DNA of 64,000 bases from Nostoc sp. T09. GTDB taxonomy: Bacteria; Cyanobacteriota; Cyanobacteriia; Cyanobacteriales; Nostocaceae. The position numbers and the translations under genes were made by a program. The notes below the pieces were generated by a model. That model saw only the letters and a list, made by a program, of their open reading frames with translations. It was not told the origin of the DNA and did no database searches. The stretch is from the NCBI RefSeq assembly GCF_002154695.1, contig NZ_MTAV01000003.1:1-64000 (forward strand). Direction: 5' to 3'. Position 1 is the stretch's first letter; each line of letters opens with the position of its first letter. Below, in pieces: positions 1 through 7,755 of this stretch.

Positions 1-1535
1 CGATTGCAGATGAAGCTACCTTCATACAACCCCAGGATTTAATTAGTCCTGTACCGGAGGCGGTGAATGAAGTTCCCGCAGATCTCGATGATGCAGGTGT
101 GAATGTGGGTACACCGATTGCAGATGAAGCTACCTTCATACAACCCCAGGATTTAATTAGCACTGAGACGGAGGGGGTAAGTGAAGTTCCAGTAGATATC
201 AACGATCAGGATATTGATTGGGATGCAGAAATTCCGCAAGAATTCACCATTGTACAACCCCGTACTATAGTTATCCAACCATCTCAGGCGGTGAGTGAGG
301 TTCCCGCAGATATCAACGATCAAGATATTGATTGGGATGCAGAAATTCTCCAAGAATTTACCAATGTGCAACCACGTGATATTGTTAGTCAACCATCAGA
401 GACAGTGAGCGAAGTTCCCGCAGATGTGGTGGAAATTCTCCAAGAATTTACCAATGTACAACCACGTGATATTGCGAGCCAACCACCAGAGGCGGACACT
501 GAAATCAGTGAAGCTATCAGTAATGAAGATGTTGTAGATGAGTTTCGAGTCGATATTGCAGCAGTAGAAGCTCCAGAATTTGTCAATAGCTTTACGCCAG
601 AGTTTAGCCATGAAGACAGTACATTTATAGAAGAAATCGTTAGCGAACCATTACAAATAGTCTATGAAATACCGGAAGCTGTTAGCAATCAAGTTGCTGA
701 AATTAGTAGTGATGATGCAGCAATAGTTGAATCAGTTTCAGAGACTATTATTGAAATGTCGCCAGTTGAAACACCTGTAGAACTCAGTGAAGTTAACGAA
801 TTAGAGGCATTAAATAATCAAGACGTTAATCTGAGTACGACAGATACCAAAGAAGTGATTGCAGAAGCTAGGTATTTAGAAACTCCAGAAGCTATTGGCT
901 TTGTACCTTCAACATTCAATGAAATCTCAGACTCAACTAATATTGACTTTTTGGAGAAAACAGAAGAACTAAATGTTATATCTAACCTAGCGAATGAAGA
1001 ACTAGAAGATGAAACTATGCCTGAATTAACTAGTTCAAAATCTGAGTCAATTAGTCAAACTCTTGAAGAAATTTTTGGAGCAGAACAAGCACAATCTGAT
1101 GAAATTGCCAACGAAATCCCTGTCAGTGAGCCTCAACAAATGATCACTCAAAAAAACATAGTTCTCATCGCTCACGAAAGCAAAAAATCAGAACTAGCTG
1201 ATTTTGTGAGTCAGCATCAAGAGTTTTTCTCACAGAGTCTCACTGTTGCGTGGCCATCCATTAGTGAAGTCTTGCGTCAACAGGCTGGTATAAATATCAG
1301 TCAACAAATCCCAGCAGCCACATCTGGAGGTTATCAAACAATTAATTCATTAGTGAACTCAGGAGATATTTTAGCAGTAATTTTTCTCAGAGATTTTCTT
1401 ATACCTCAGCCTGGTCAAGCAAATGAAGAAGCACTGTTGAGAAGCTGCAATATTAACCAAGTTCTACTTGCAACCAATGTACCAACAGCAGTGGCGATCG
1501 TGCATTATATTAAACATTTATTGGAGCATCAATAA
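1..1535 (+). CDS. Acidic repeat protein with degenerate methylglyoxal-synthase-like C-terminal domain (5' partial)
   Basis: The reading frame is open from the left window edge (frame of position 3); a GTG at 63 is internal to a repeat, so the gene is 5'-truncated by the window. Numbered from 63, residues 1 to about 145 are Glu/Asp-rich 38-residue repeats (SEVPADINDQD, QEFTNVQPRDI). A long acidic, low-complexity region follows to about 355. The last 130 residues (from about 360, IVLIAHES) match the methylglyoxal synthase fold from start to end: the GGDQQxGALI loop appears as GGYQTINSLV, then VIFLRDFL and VLLATNVPTA. Compared with E. coli MgsA, the first His is kept (H371), but the Asp after it is Glu (E372), the catalytic loop Asp is Tyr (Y424), and the PHDPD His/Asp stretch is PGQAN. 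I infer a non-catalytic MGS-like domain, perhaps binding phosphate or serving as a scaffold. Role unknown. Confidence 0.75.
   Translation, partial: IADEATFIQPQDLISPVPEAVNEVPADLDDAGVNVGTPIADEATFIQPQDLISTETEGVSEVPVDINDQDIDWDAEIPQEFTIVQPRTIVIQPSQAVSEVPADINDQDIDWDAEILQEFTNVQPRDIVSQPSETVSEVPADVVEILQEFTNVQPRDIASQPPEADTEISEAISNEDVVDEFRVDIAAVEAPEFVNSFTPEFSHEDSTFIEEIVSEPLQIVYEIPEAVSNQVAEISSDDAAIVESVSETIIEMSPVETPVELSEVNELEALNNQDVNLSTTDTKEVIAEARYLETPEAIGFVPSTFNEISDSTNIDFLEKTEELNVISNLANEELEDETMPELTSSKSESISQTLEEIFGAEQAQSDEIANEIPVSEPQQMITQKNIVLIAHESKKSELADFVSQHQEFFSQSLTVAWPSISEVLRQQAGINISQQIPAATSGGYQTINSLVNSGDILAVIFLRDFLIPQPGQANEEALLRSCNINQVLLATNVPTAVAIVHYIKHLLEHQ
63..494 (+). repeat. 114-bp in-frame tandem repeats
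   Basis: Units begin at 63, 177, 291 and 405, exactly 114 bp (38 codons) apart; the last is shortened to about 30 codons. A 46-bp block at 1-46 recurs exactly at 115-160, so the array extends left of the window. The near-identity of DNA as well as protein suggests recent expansion or homogenisation within the coding sequence. Confidence 0.9.
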
Positions 1536-1676
1536 AAGCATATACTCTACTGCCATTGTTCTCTGCATATGGCAAGTGGTTGATGAACTTGACCGAACAC
1601 TAATGACGCTGCACCGCACTTATATATCGGGATAATCCCTCTTTTATTCCTCTGGATAAATAAAAGAAGGCAATCA

Positions 1677-2141
1677 TTACCATTGGGAAAAAGGATGCTT
1701 GACTAAATTGCTGTTGAAATATTTGGGGTTGTCTGAAACTTCCTCGCCAATCCAGATTGGCAGTTCAATTTGTTGTTGTTCATCACTAAGTTCAACTTCT
1801 GCTAATATCAGCCCTTTATTGACACCATCAAACTCATCTATTTCCCAAATCAAATTACCGTACTCTATCCTATATCGAACTTTTTCTATTAAAGGGCGAT
1901 CGCACAAAGTATCGAGCATTTCCTGAGCATCTTCCAGAGGTATAGGGTACTCAAACTCTGACCTGCTATATTTGACATTAAGACCCTTAATTGTTAAGTA
2001 ACCTTGGGTTCCTACTATACGCACACGTACTGTAGCTTGTTTTGCCGTAGAAATATATCCTTGAATAAATAGGCTACCCTCAGCTAGCTTTCTCCAGCTA
2101 TCTCCGCTGACTAAAAATTTTCGCTCTATTTCTTTCGCCAT
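1677..2141 (-). CDS. CYTH-domain protein (triphosphate tunnel metalloenzyme)
   Basis: This 154-residue protein is a single CYTH domain. The N-terminus carries the signature ExExK (E4, E6, K8 in EIERKFL), followed by TVRVRI and YLTIKG strands and by alternating acidic and basic residues expected to line the tunnel. In this family the tunnel binds triphosphate with divalent metal. Short bacterial members usually hydrolyse inorganic tripolyphosphate or other triphosphates, and less often act as class IV adenylate cyclases. It is divergent from polyphosphate kinase, sharing about 215 bp of upstream DNA with a Pho-box-like array, which favours a role in (poly)phosphate metabolism. The exact substrate is inferred. 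Confidence 0.85.
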   Translation of the reverse strand: MAKEIERKFLVSGDSWRKLAEGSLFIQGYISTAKQATVRVRIVGTQGYLTIKGLNVKYSRSEFEYPIPLEDAQEMLDTLCDRPLIEKVRYRIEYGNLIWEIDEFDGVNKGLILAEVELSDEQQQIELPIWIGEEVSDNPKYFNSNLVKHPFSQW

Positions 2142-2181
2142 TGTATTTGAGATTGACTGTAATTTGTATTTAAATTTATCA

Positions 2182-2222
2182 TTTAACCTAAATTAAACCT
2201 TTATTTAATTAAAATTAAACCA
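2182..2222 (+). promoter_or_regulatory. Putative Pho box array (four 8-mers, 11-bp period)
   Basis: Four related 8-mers start at 2182 (TTTAACCT), 2193 (TTAAACCT), 2204 (TTTAATTA) and 2215 (TTAAACCA), each separated by 3 bp, usually A-rich. The spacing and the TTAACC-like core fit the direct-repeat box bound by the cyanobacterial PhoB/SphR response regulator. It lies between the divergent CYTH gene and ppk, about 135 bp before the ppk start. The third unit is weak and the region is AT-rich, so chance remains possible. Confidence 0.6.
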
Positions 2223-2356
2223 ACATGGAAGTATAAAATTAGCTTTATTTAATCGCCATACAAAAATCAAAGATAGCTGATTTAAAAGAAATAGCCCATG
2301 TTATCGTAAGTAAAAAATAATTCTGCTTAAATCATTTTAATTTGCTAAAAAGAATT

Positions 2357-4525
2357 ATGGGTAAAGCGAAAAAGACTAGCAAAGATATTAATCTGAATGC
2401 TCCTCAGTATTACTTTAATCGCGAACTCAGCTGGTTGGAATTTAATCGGCGTGTTTTACATGAAGCACTAGACCGCCGCACTCCACTACTAGAAAGATTG
2501 AAATTTACTGCTATCTTCAGTTCTAATCTAGATGAATTTTTCATGGTGCGTGTTGCACTTCTCAAAGAACAATTTCAAGCACAAATAAACCGGCCAACTA
2601 TCGATGGACTTACCCCACAACAACAATTAGAAGCAATCTATCAATGCCTACATCCAATGGTGATTGAACAGCATCGTTACTTTGAGCAAGTACTACGTCC
2701 AGAAATGGCATCGCATGGCATTCATCTTCTTAATTACATTGATCTTAGCCCAGAACAGCGTAGTTACTTACAACAAATATTTCAAAAAAAGATTTTTCCC
2801 GTTCTTACCCCTCTAGCAGTAGATCCTAGTCATCCCTTCCCTTTGATGGCGAATCTTAGTCTCAATTTAGCAGTGGTAGTAAAAGCTCCAAACACAGGAG
2901 AAGAAAAGTTTGCTAGAGTTAAAGTCCCAAATATTTTACCTCGTTTTATTTGCCTACCTCAGGAATTGCAACCACAAAATGGTAAGTTAAACCACTGGAC
3001 AGGTGTTGCTGTAGAGCAGATTATTGCTCACAATTTAGAAGTTTTATTTCCAGGGATGATTATTAAAGAATATCATCTGTTTCGCTTAACTCGTGATGCT
3101 GATTTAGAATTAGCAGAAGAAGCTAATGACTTATTATTAGCAATTCAACAGGAATTACGTAGGCGTCACTTTGGTGGCTCTGTAGTGCGATTAGAAATAC
3201 AACCATCAATGCCTTCTTCAGTACGACAGATGCTGATGGCAGAAATGGAATTGGTTGAGAGTGATATTTATGAAATAGACGGCTTACTAAATTTGAAAGA
3301 TTTGATGTCTTTGATGAAGTTGCCTCTGCCTGAATTGAAAGATCCAACTTGGACACCGATTATTCCACCTCGGCTGCGTCCTTTCCTTCAATCGCGTAAA
3401 ATTGCCAATGTCGATAGTCAGAAAACCAGCATTTTTTCGGCAATTCAACAAAAAGATTTGCTAGTGCATCATCCCTATGAATCGTTTAGTTGCTCTGTAG
3501 AGAAATTTATTGCGCAAGCTGCCCGCGATCCTAATGTATTAGCAATTAAGATGACACTTTATCGCACTACCGGAGATTCTGAGATTATCGGTTCTCTAAT
3601 TACTGCTGCTGAGAGTGGTAAACAAGTTGCTGTTATTGTAGAACTTAAAGCTCGCTTTGATGAAGAGAATAATATTACTTGGGCTACTCAATTAGAAAAA
3701 TCTGGTATTCATGTAATCTATGGAATTGTAGGCCTAAAGACTCACACTAAAATTGTACTGGTAGTACGTCAGGAAGGAGAAGATATACGTCGATATGTGC
3801 ATATTGGCACCGGAAATTATAATGCTAAAACAGCGAATTTATATACTGATGTGGGGCTACTAAGTTGTCGAGAAGATTTAGGGGCAGATTTAACCGATTT
3901 ATTTAATTATTTGACAGGCTATTCCTGTCAAGAGTCTTACCGCAAATTGCTAGTATCTCCCGTCAATATGCGCGATCGCATTATTGCCTTAATTCACAGA
4001 GAAATCGAACACTGTAAAAACGGCAACAGCGGTCAGATCATTGCCAAAATGAATTCTTTGGTTGATTCCCAAATTATTGCTGCTCTATACGAAGCTTCTC
4101 AAGCTGGGGTAAAAATTGACTTGATTATCCGAGGTATTTGTTGTTTGCGTCCTGGAATTCCTGAAGTCAGTGAAAATATCCGTGTTATCAGTATTATTGG
4201 TCGTTTTTTAGAACATTCGCGGATATTTTACTTCTCGAATAATGAACAAAATGAAGTATACATTGGCAGTGCTGATTGGATGCCTCGCAACTTAGATCGC
4301 CGCGTGGAAGCAGTTACACCAGTTGAAGATGCTGAGATTGTCCAAACCTTGCAAAATATCTTAGCAATCATGCTGGGAGATAATCGACAAGCTTGGGAAC
4401 TAAAGTCAGATGGTTCTTACGTTCAACGTTGCCCTGAGCAAGATGGAGCAGAACTTTGTGCCCAAAATATTCTGATGGAAAAGACGCAACAATTATCAGT
4501 TAATCAGTTGTTTGCCACATTATAA
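2357..4525 (+). CDS. ppk: Polyphosphate kinase (PPK1)
   Basis: About 722 residues, full length for PPK1, which reversibly transfers the terminal phosphate of ATP to polyphosphate in the cytoplasm. The N-terminal domain opens with YYFNRELSWLEFN and NLDEFFMVRV. The C-terminal half has two PLD-like catalytic domains. The motif YVHIGTGNYN (His near residue 482) corresponds to the phosphorylated histidine of E. coli PPK (His435); HTKIVLV and the late NEVYIGSADWM stretch are also typical. An upstream TTG at 2342 is in frame, but the ATG at 2357 is preferred because it is a standard start. The gene is transcribed away from the CYTH gene behind the Pho-like array, suggesting induction on phosphate limitation. 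Confidence 0.95.
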   Translation: MGKAKKTSKDINLNAPQYYFNRELSWLEFNRRVLHEALDRRTPLLERLKFTAIFSSNLDEFFMVRVALLKEQFQAQINRPTIDGLTPQQQLEAIYQCLHPMVIEQHRYFEQVLRPEMASHGIHLLNYIDLSPEQRSYLQQIFQKKIFPVLTPLAVDPSHPFPLMANLSLNLAVVVKAPNTGEEKFARVKVPNILPRFICLPQELQPQNGKLNHWTGVAVEQIIAHNLEVLFPGMIIKEYHLFRLTRDADLELAEEANDLLLAIQQELRRRHFGGSVVRLEIQPSMPSSVRQMLMAEMELVESDIYEIDGLLNLKDLMSLMKLPLPELKDPTWTPIIPPRLRPFLQSRKIANVDSQKTSIFSAIQQKDLLVHHPYESFSCSVEKFIAQAARDPNVLAIKMTLYRTTGDSEIIGSLITAAESGKQVAVIVELKARFDEENNITWATQLEKSGIHVIYGIVGLKTHTKIVLVVRQEGEDIRRYVHIGTGNYNAKTANLYTDVGLLSCREDLGADLTDLFNYLTGYSCQESYRKLLVSPVNMRDRIIALIHREIEHCKNGNSGQIIAKMNSLVDSQIIAALYEASQAGVKIDLIIRGICCLRPGIPEVSENIRVISIIGRFLEHSRIFYFSNNEQNEVYIGSADWMPRNLDRRVEAVTPVEDAEIVQTLQNILAIMLGDNRQAWELKSDGSYVQRCPEQDGAELCAQNILMEKTQQLSVNQLFATL

Positions 4526-4551
4526 ATGCTACAACCAACGTTGATGATTAA

Positions 4552-4713
4552 ACCGAACAAATTTGTTCTATTGGCTCTGGTGCAATTGAATCTACTATTA
4601 AACAGATTGACCGTAGAACTAAAATCTTCGCTGCACAATGGCAACTTGAGAATATTCCTCAAGTCATTGCTCATCGTTGCGCTTATCTTAATGAATTAAT
4701 CTTTGCTCGCTAA
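4552..4713 (+). pseudogene. C-terminal remnant of an ISKra4-like transposase
   Basis: A frame bounded by a stop at 4549-4551 and ending at 4713 translates to about 53 residues with no start codon. It includes CSIGSGAIES, IKQIDRRTK and HRCAYLNELI. The GSGAIES motif and the final RCAYLN stretch are characteristic of the C-terminus of ISKra4-type transposases as found in cyanobacteria. Only the tail survives; no terminal inverted repeats were seen. The family call is from memory of the motif. Confidence 0.6.
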
Positions 4714-4855
4714 ATAAAAACTGGGATGCTCCCCTGTTCCCTACCTCTACTTTGTAAGTTCAGCAATTAAATCGGATTACTATATATAAAAACCGAGTCA
4801 AACAAATAATGGGTTTCAATAAATTTAGAGTTCATTTATCAAGCGTAGGTATGAG

Positions 4856-5059
4856 CTATTCTGGCTTTTTATGCCATTGCCCATCATCACCTTTTTCGTA
4901 ATCGCGTTTTACTGCGCTCCAAGCAACACGAAAGGCACGTTCTTCTTCATCATATTCTTCTAAAGCATTATTAAACGCAGCCCGAAAAATTTCTTGGGCG
5001 TGCTTAGGTAAATGTTCTCTTACTGAATCTGGTAAGTCGTCAATTTGTTGATAGGGCAT
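4856..5059 (-). CDS. ChaB family protein
   Basis: A 67-residue acidic protein that matches ChaB over its full length: LPDSVREHLPKHAQEIF, then FNNALEEY, AFRVAWSAVKRDYEK and a final GQWHKK. ChaB-type proteins are small, soluble and found near stress or cation-transport genes; the E. coli member was named as a regulator of the ChaA antiporter, but its biochemical role is poorly established. There is no chaA nearby. The next gene (5312-5755) is also minus strand but more than 250 bp away, so a separate transcript is likely. Confidence 0.9.
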   Translation of the reverse strand: MPYQQIDDLPDSVREHLPKHAQEIFRAAFNNALEEYDEEERAFRVAWSAVKRDYEKGDDGQWHKKPE

Positions 5060-5311
5060 AGATTTGACTCCCTTATCTGAATTTAGTCAGCGATCAGTAG
5101 ATGTACAGAAATATTTCCAGTCATTGCGGGCGAAATCAAATGAAGCGACGCAATCTCATCCTTTGCAATCGCTAGTCTACCTTAAACTGCGCCGTGTCGA
5201 CATTCCGCTACCCTAGCCTATCTTTCGGGAACGGGAACACTAAGGGCGAACGCTCCATACCTTGTAGGAAGGTGTTCCGCCAACGCAATGTCATTGTGTA
5301 ATCAATAATAT
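5060..5311. other. Intergenic region with repeat-like GC-richer block
   Basis: No coding frame is convincing. The segment at about 5190-5290 is richer in GC than its surroundings and contains short palindromic pieces such as ttcgggaacgggaacac and ggcgaacgctcc, reminiscent of dispersed small repeats of Nostocales intergenic regions. Confidence 0.4.
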
Positions 5312-5755
5312 CTACAAATTAATGGTTTGTTGTTGAAAGTTTGATTGACTATCCCAGTAATCAGCCCTGTTAATTTTTACTTTCAGTAAAGCGATATCAG
5401 ATTCGTCCAATCCTTGGGGAAACCAGGCTTGCAGTTCCGGCTTCCATAGCTCTTGCATCTTATTACGATCTTTTACAAGTTCTGCGATACCTGAGATGGA
5501 AACATATCGCGGCTGGTTCGGTGATGTGAAGCTGATATTGACATGCTGACGATGCTCAATCTCAAATACCTTGTGGGTACTGGCGTTGGTAAAAAACCAG
5601 AGTGTGCCATCAGACTCGATATCGCTAGTTTTGTCCATAGGACGACTGTGCAAGCTGCCATCCTCATCGACTGTAGTTAACATGCCACAGCCAATATCTT
5701 GAATCAGTTCATGCAGCTTATGAATATGTTGATTCTGGTCAATAGAAGTTGTCAT
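5312..5755 (-). CDS. Pyridoxamine 5'-phosphate oxidase-fold general stress protein
   Basis: 147 residues with the split-barrel flavin-binding fold of the COG3871 'general stress protein 26' type: IGCGMLTTVDEDGSLHSRPM, then LWFFTNASTHKVFEI, HVNISFTSPNQPRYVSISG and the closing VKINRADYWDS. Relatives bind FMN or FAD and may reduce small substrates or protect against oxidative stress, but no substrate can be read from the sequence. It stands alone, divergent from the CAAD gene at 6061 with about 300 bp between. Confidence 0.88.
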   Translation of the reverse strand: MTTSIDQNQHIHKLHELIQDIGCGMLTTVDEDGSLHSRPMDKTSDIESDGTLWFFTNASTHKVFEIEHRQHVNISFTSPNQPRYVSISGIAELVKDRNKMQELWKPELQAWFPQGLDESDIALLKVKINRADYWDSQSNFQQQTINL

Positions 5756-6060
5756 TTACCTTACTCTGTTGTTGATATTGCTTGCGGAGTTAAAAGTTTT
5801 GATTACAACCAATTGCCGTGTTTGGTAATTCCCTACTTCAGTATCAACATTTTTTCTTTTTAATTGCGTGAGCCTAAAGATATACTTTTGCTGATATTCA
5901 CTGACAACCTGAATATTTATAAAGAGAGTTTTGAAAATTAATATTTATTTTCTAACTTTTGAAGGAAATAAATTTTATTCCAATTGGATGATGAAAAGCA
6001 ACTGAAATAATGCAGGAATGGTAGTGTTATCTCAAAACTCAAATTTTTTTTCTCAAACTT
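5756..6060. other. Divergent intergenic region
   Basis: About 305 bp, AT-rich, between the stress protein gene and the CAAD gene. It must hold both promoters; I could not single out convincing -10/-35 elements, operators or hairpins. Confidence 0.4.
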
Positions 6061-6504
6061 ATGCAAGTTCAAGAACAACAATCAGAATATGTTGACGCTA
6101 CTTTGGCCAACGGCATGGCTACAGTTAAAAGTTCTGAGCCAGGAAATCTGTCAACGATAGCCAGTGCTGAGAAATCTGATGATAAATTTTCAGAAATCGG
6201 CAGAGAAATTTCAGATTTTCTGGAGAGACTGCCGCAAAATATAGTTAGTTTCTTTAACGAATACAAGCTGCCAGTCGTCAGCTTTGGTGTGCTGGTTGCA
6301 TTGATGATTGGTCTGAGAATATTACTTGCAATAACAGATGCATTAAATGATATTCCGTTAGTTGCTCCATTCTTTGAAGTGATTGGATTCGGTTACGTAA
6401 CCTGGTTTGTCTCTCGCTATTTTCTTAAAGCTTCCACTCGCCAAGAGTTAGCTGGAGAAATTGAAATGGTTAAGAAGCAGATTGCAGACGAGAATGCTTC
6501 ATAA
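6061..6504 (+). CDS. CAAD domain membrane protein
   Basis: 147 residues. The first 50 or so are polar and disordered. An amphipathic helix (FLERLPQNIVSFFNEYK) follows, then two hydrophobic helices (about 72-92 and 98-120: VVSFGVLVALMIGLRILLA, and PFFEVIGFGYVTWFVSRYF), then a charged C-terminal tail. This is the CAAD module, known in cyanobacteria both as a free protein and as an appended domain that anchors some aminoacyl-tRNA synthetases to thylakoid membranes; plant CURT1 proteins share the architecture. Here it is free-standing, so a structural thylakoid role is likely by inference. Confidence 0.9.
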   Translation: MQVQEQQSEYVDATLANGMATVKSSEPGNLSTIASAEKSDDKFSEIGREISDFLERLPQNIVSFFNEYKLPVVSFGVLVALMIGLRILLAITDALNDIPLVAPFFEVIGFGYVTWFVSRYFLKASTRQELAGEIEMVKKQIADENAS

Positions 6505-6704
6505 TTACATGGCACGATCGCGCAACTAAATGGCAATCAACCATCGCGAATATAAACAACGCAGAGGGAGTATCTATGAATACTTCCCTCTGGAAGCGAT
6601 CGCTCAAAATTTTTAGGAATTAAAACTGAAAAACCTACTGGCTAGAACTCAGTCTAGTTGCTGGATTTGAGTAAAATATAAAATAAAATCCAAATTTATA
6701 AAAA

Positions 6705-6899
6705 ATGCAACAAGACTCAGTTTTTGTGATATTTCTTGCCTTCGGGTTTATCTGGCTGCTGATGGGAGTTGGCGGTTGGATTGCGCTGCTCAAATCTGAA
6801 GGTGAGGAGATTAAGGTTGGCAAATGGGGGCTGATAGTTGCTATCCCGATTTTAATACCGATAATTATTACCCTAATTATTGGGATATTTTACCGCTAA
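6705..6899 (+). CDS. Small two-helix membrane protein, unknown function
   Basis: 64 residues starting at an ATG after an A-rich leader. Two hydrophobic stretches (about 6-26 and 43-62) flank a short charged loop with EGEEIKVGKWG. The composition is typical of a genuine small membrane protein, but I do not recognise a family. It lies between the CAAD gene and a minus-strand hypothetical gene, convergent with the latter. Confidence 0.5.
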   Translation: MQQDSVFVIFLAFGFIWLLMGVGGWIALLKSEGEEIKVGKWGLIVAIPILIPIIITLIIGIFYR

Positions 6900-6930
6900 T
6901 TAGGGTAGGATTTCCTCACCTCAGTTGTCA

Positions 6931-7356
6931 TCAAGTCGGTTGAGGTTGTCTTTGAGAATAAAGTTGATCGCAGTAGATTGCCCAACCAACACCAAATAAA
7001 CCACTCAGAGAACCTGCGATCGCAGCTACAACACCCCATCCTAAAGGTCCAGTCCAGTTGGTAATCTCTTTCAGAAGTGCCGTACTAGCTTTGCTGACTA
7101 CATAAGCCGTCCCAGTTGCAGCAATTGTGACTAATCCTAACTCTGCCAGAATTTCCACAAGTTCTTTTCTAGATAAATCCTCTTCAAAATAAATTTTCCA
7201 AATGCTGGTGTACATGAGGACATCAGAAGCAGTTAAAAGAATTTGTTTAGGAATTTCTCCACCAGGAGTTGGTGCGGCTGAGGCTGTACCACTACCAACA
7301 GCATAAGTAGCGATCGCTAAACTAGCTTCTAATCTTTTTTTACCTAGACTACTCAC
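6931..7356 (-). CDS. Hypothetical protein with Gly/Ala-rich hydrophobic helices
   Basis: 141 residues starting at GTG 7356. A Gly/Ser/Ala-rich segment (about 15-35) precedes TASDVLMYTSIWKIYFEEDLSRKELVEILAELG (34 residues, first half hydrophobic, second half charged); a C-terminal segment is hydrophobic with PLGWGVVAAIAGSLSGLFG. The layout is that of a protein with helical hairpins that touch or enter the membrane; there is weak resemblance to domains found behind small GTPases (DUF697-like), which I would not press. No partner gene is evident. Confidence 0.5.
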   Translation of the reverse strand: MSSLGKKRLEASLAIATYAVGSGTASAAPTPGGEIPKQILLTASDVLMYTSIWKIYFEEDLSRKELVEILAELGLVTIAATGTAYVVSKASTALLKEITNWTGPLGWGVVAAIAGSLSGLFGVGWAIYCDQLYSQRQPQPT

Positions 7357-7509
7357 AGTCTTGTCTCCGTAATTATTTAAATATTATGTGCGCTGTCATG
7401 TTCATTACTATTGTGGCAATTTAATTTTGGGACTTCTGATTTTTCGAGTTGTAGCTGAACCATGTTCCATAATTAAAAATGAGATTCTCACCGTCAGGAC
7501 TGCTTCACG

Positions 7510-7755
7510 ATGTATCAAACAGACCCACCGCGATCGCCAAAAGATGTCCTACCCACGATGTACGATCTCAAGAGCGAAGACCCAGAGGAACCTGGTTTGC
7601 CAGATCGGGTTCATATATTCCAACCTCGTCTCTTAGACGAAACCTTTCGTCCTCCTAATTACCCGCCAGACCAAATTTTGGTTGCTAGCGACCTAAATCT
7701 TATAATTAGCCATCTTCAAAGCAGACAATTAAAAAATTTAAGAAGATACTTCTGA
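7510..7755 (+). pseudogene. Truncated Uma2-type nuclease (DUF820) N-terminus
   Basis: The first 60 or so residues are the characteristic start of one cyanobacterial Uma2 subfamily: LPTMYDLKSEDPEEPGLPD, FQPRLLDETF, and PPNYPPDQILVASDLNL. In intact members this is followed by a YYD-type segment and the rest of a PD-(D/E)XK-fold nuclease domain of about 200 residues. Here, after DLNL the frame reads an unrelated 17-residue tail and stops inside the 3' end of the convergent CNNM gene. The catalytic part is missing, so I read it as a decayed copy. Confidence 0.7.

Noticed and set aside
7388-7636. 82-codon plus-strand frame overlapping the Uma2 remnant
   Set aside because: Another frame (7510) has the specific Uma2 signature; this one is Cys/Arg-rich without any pattern.
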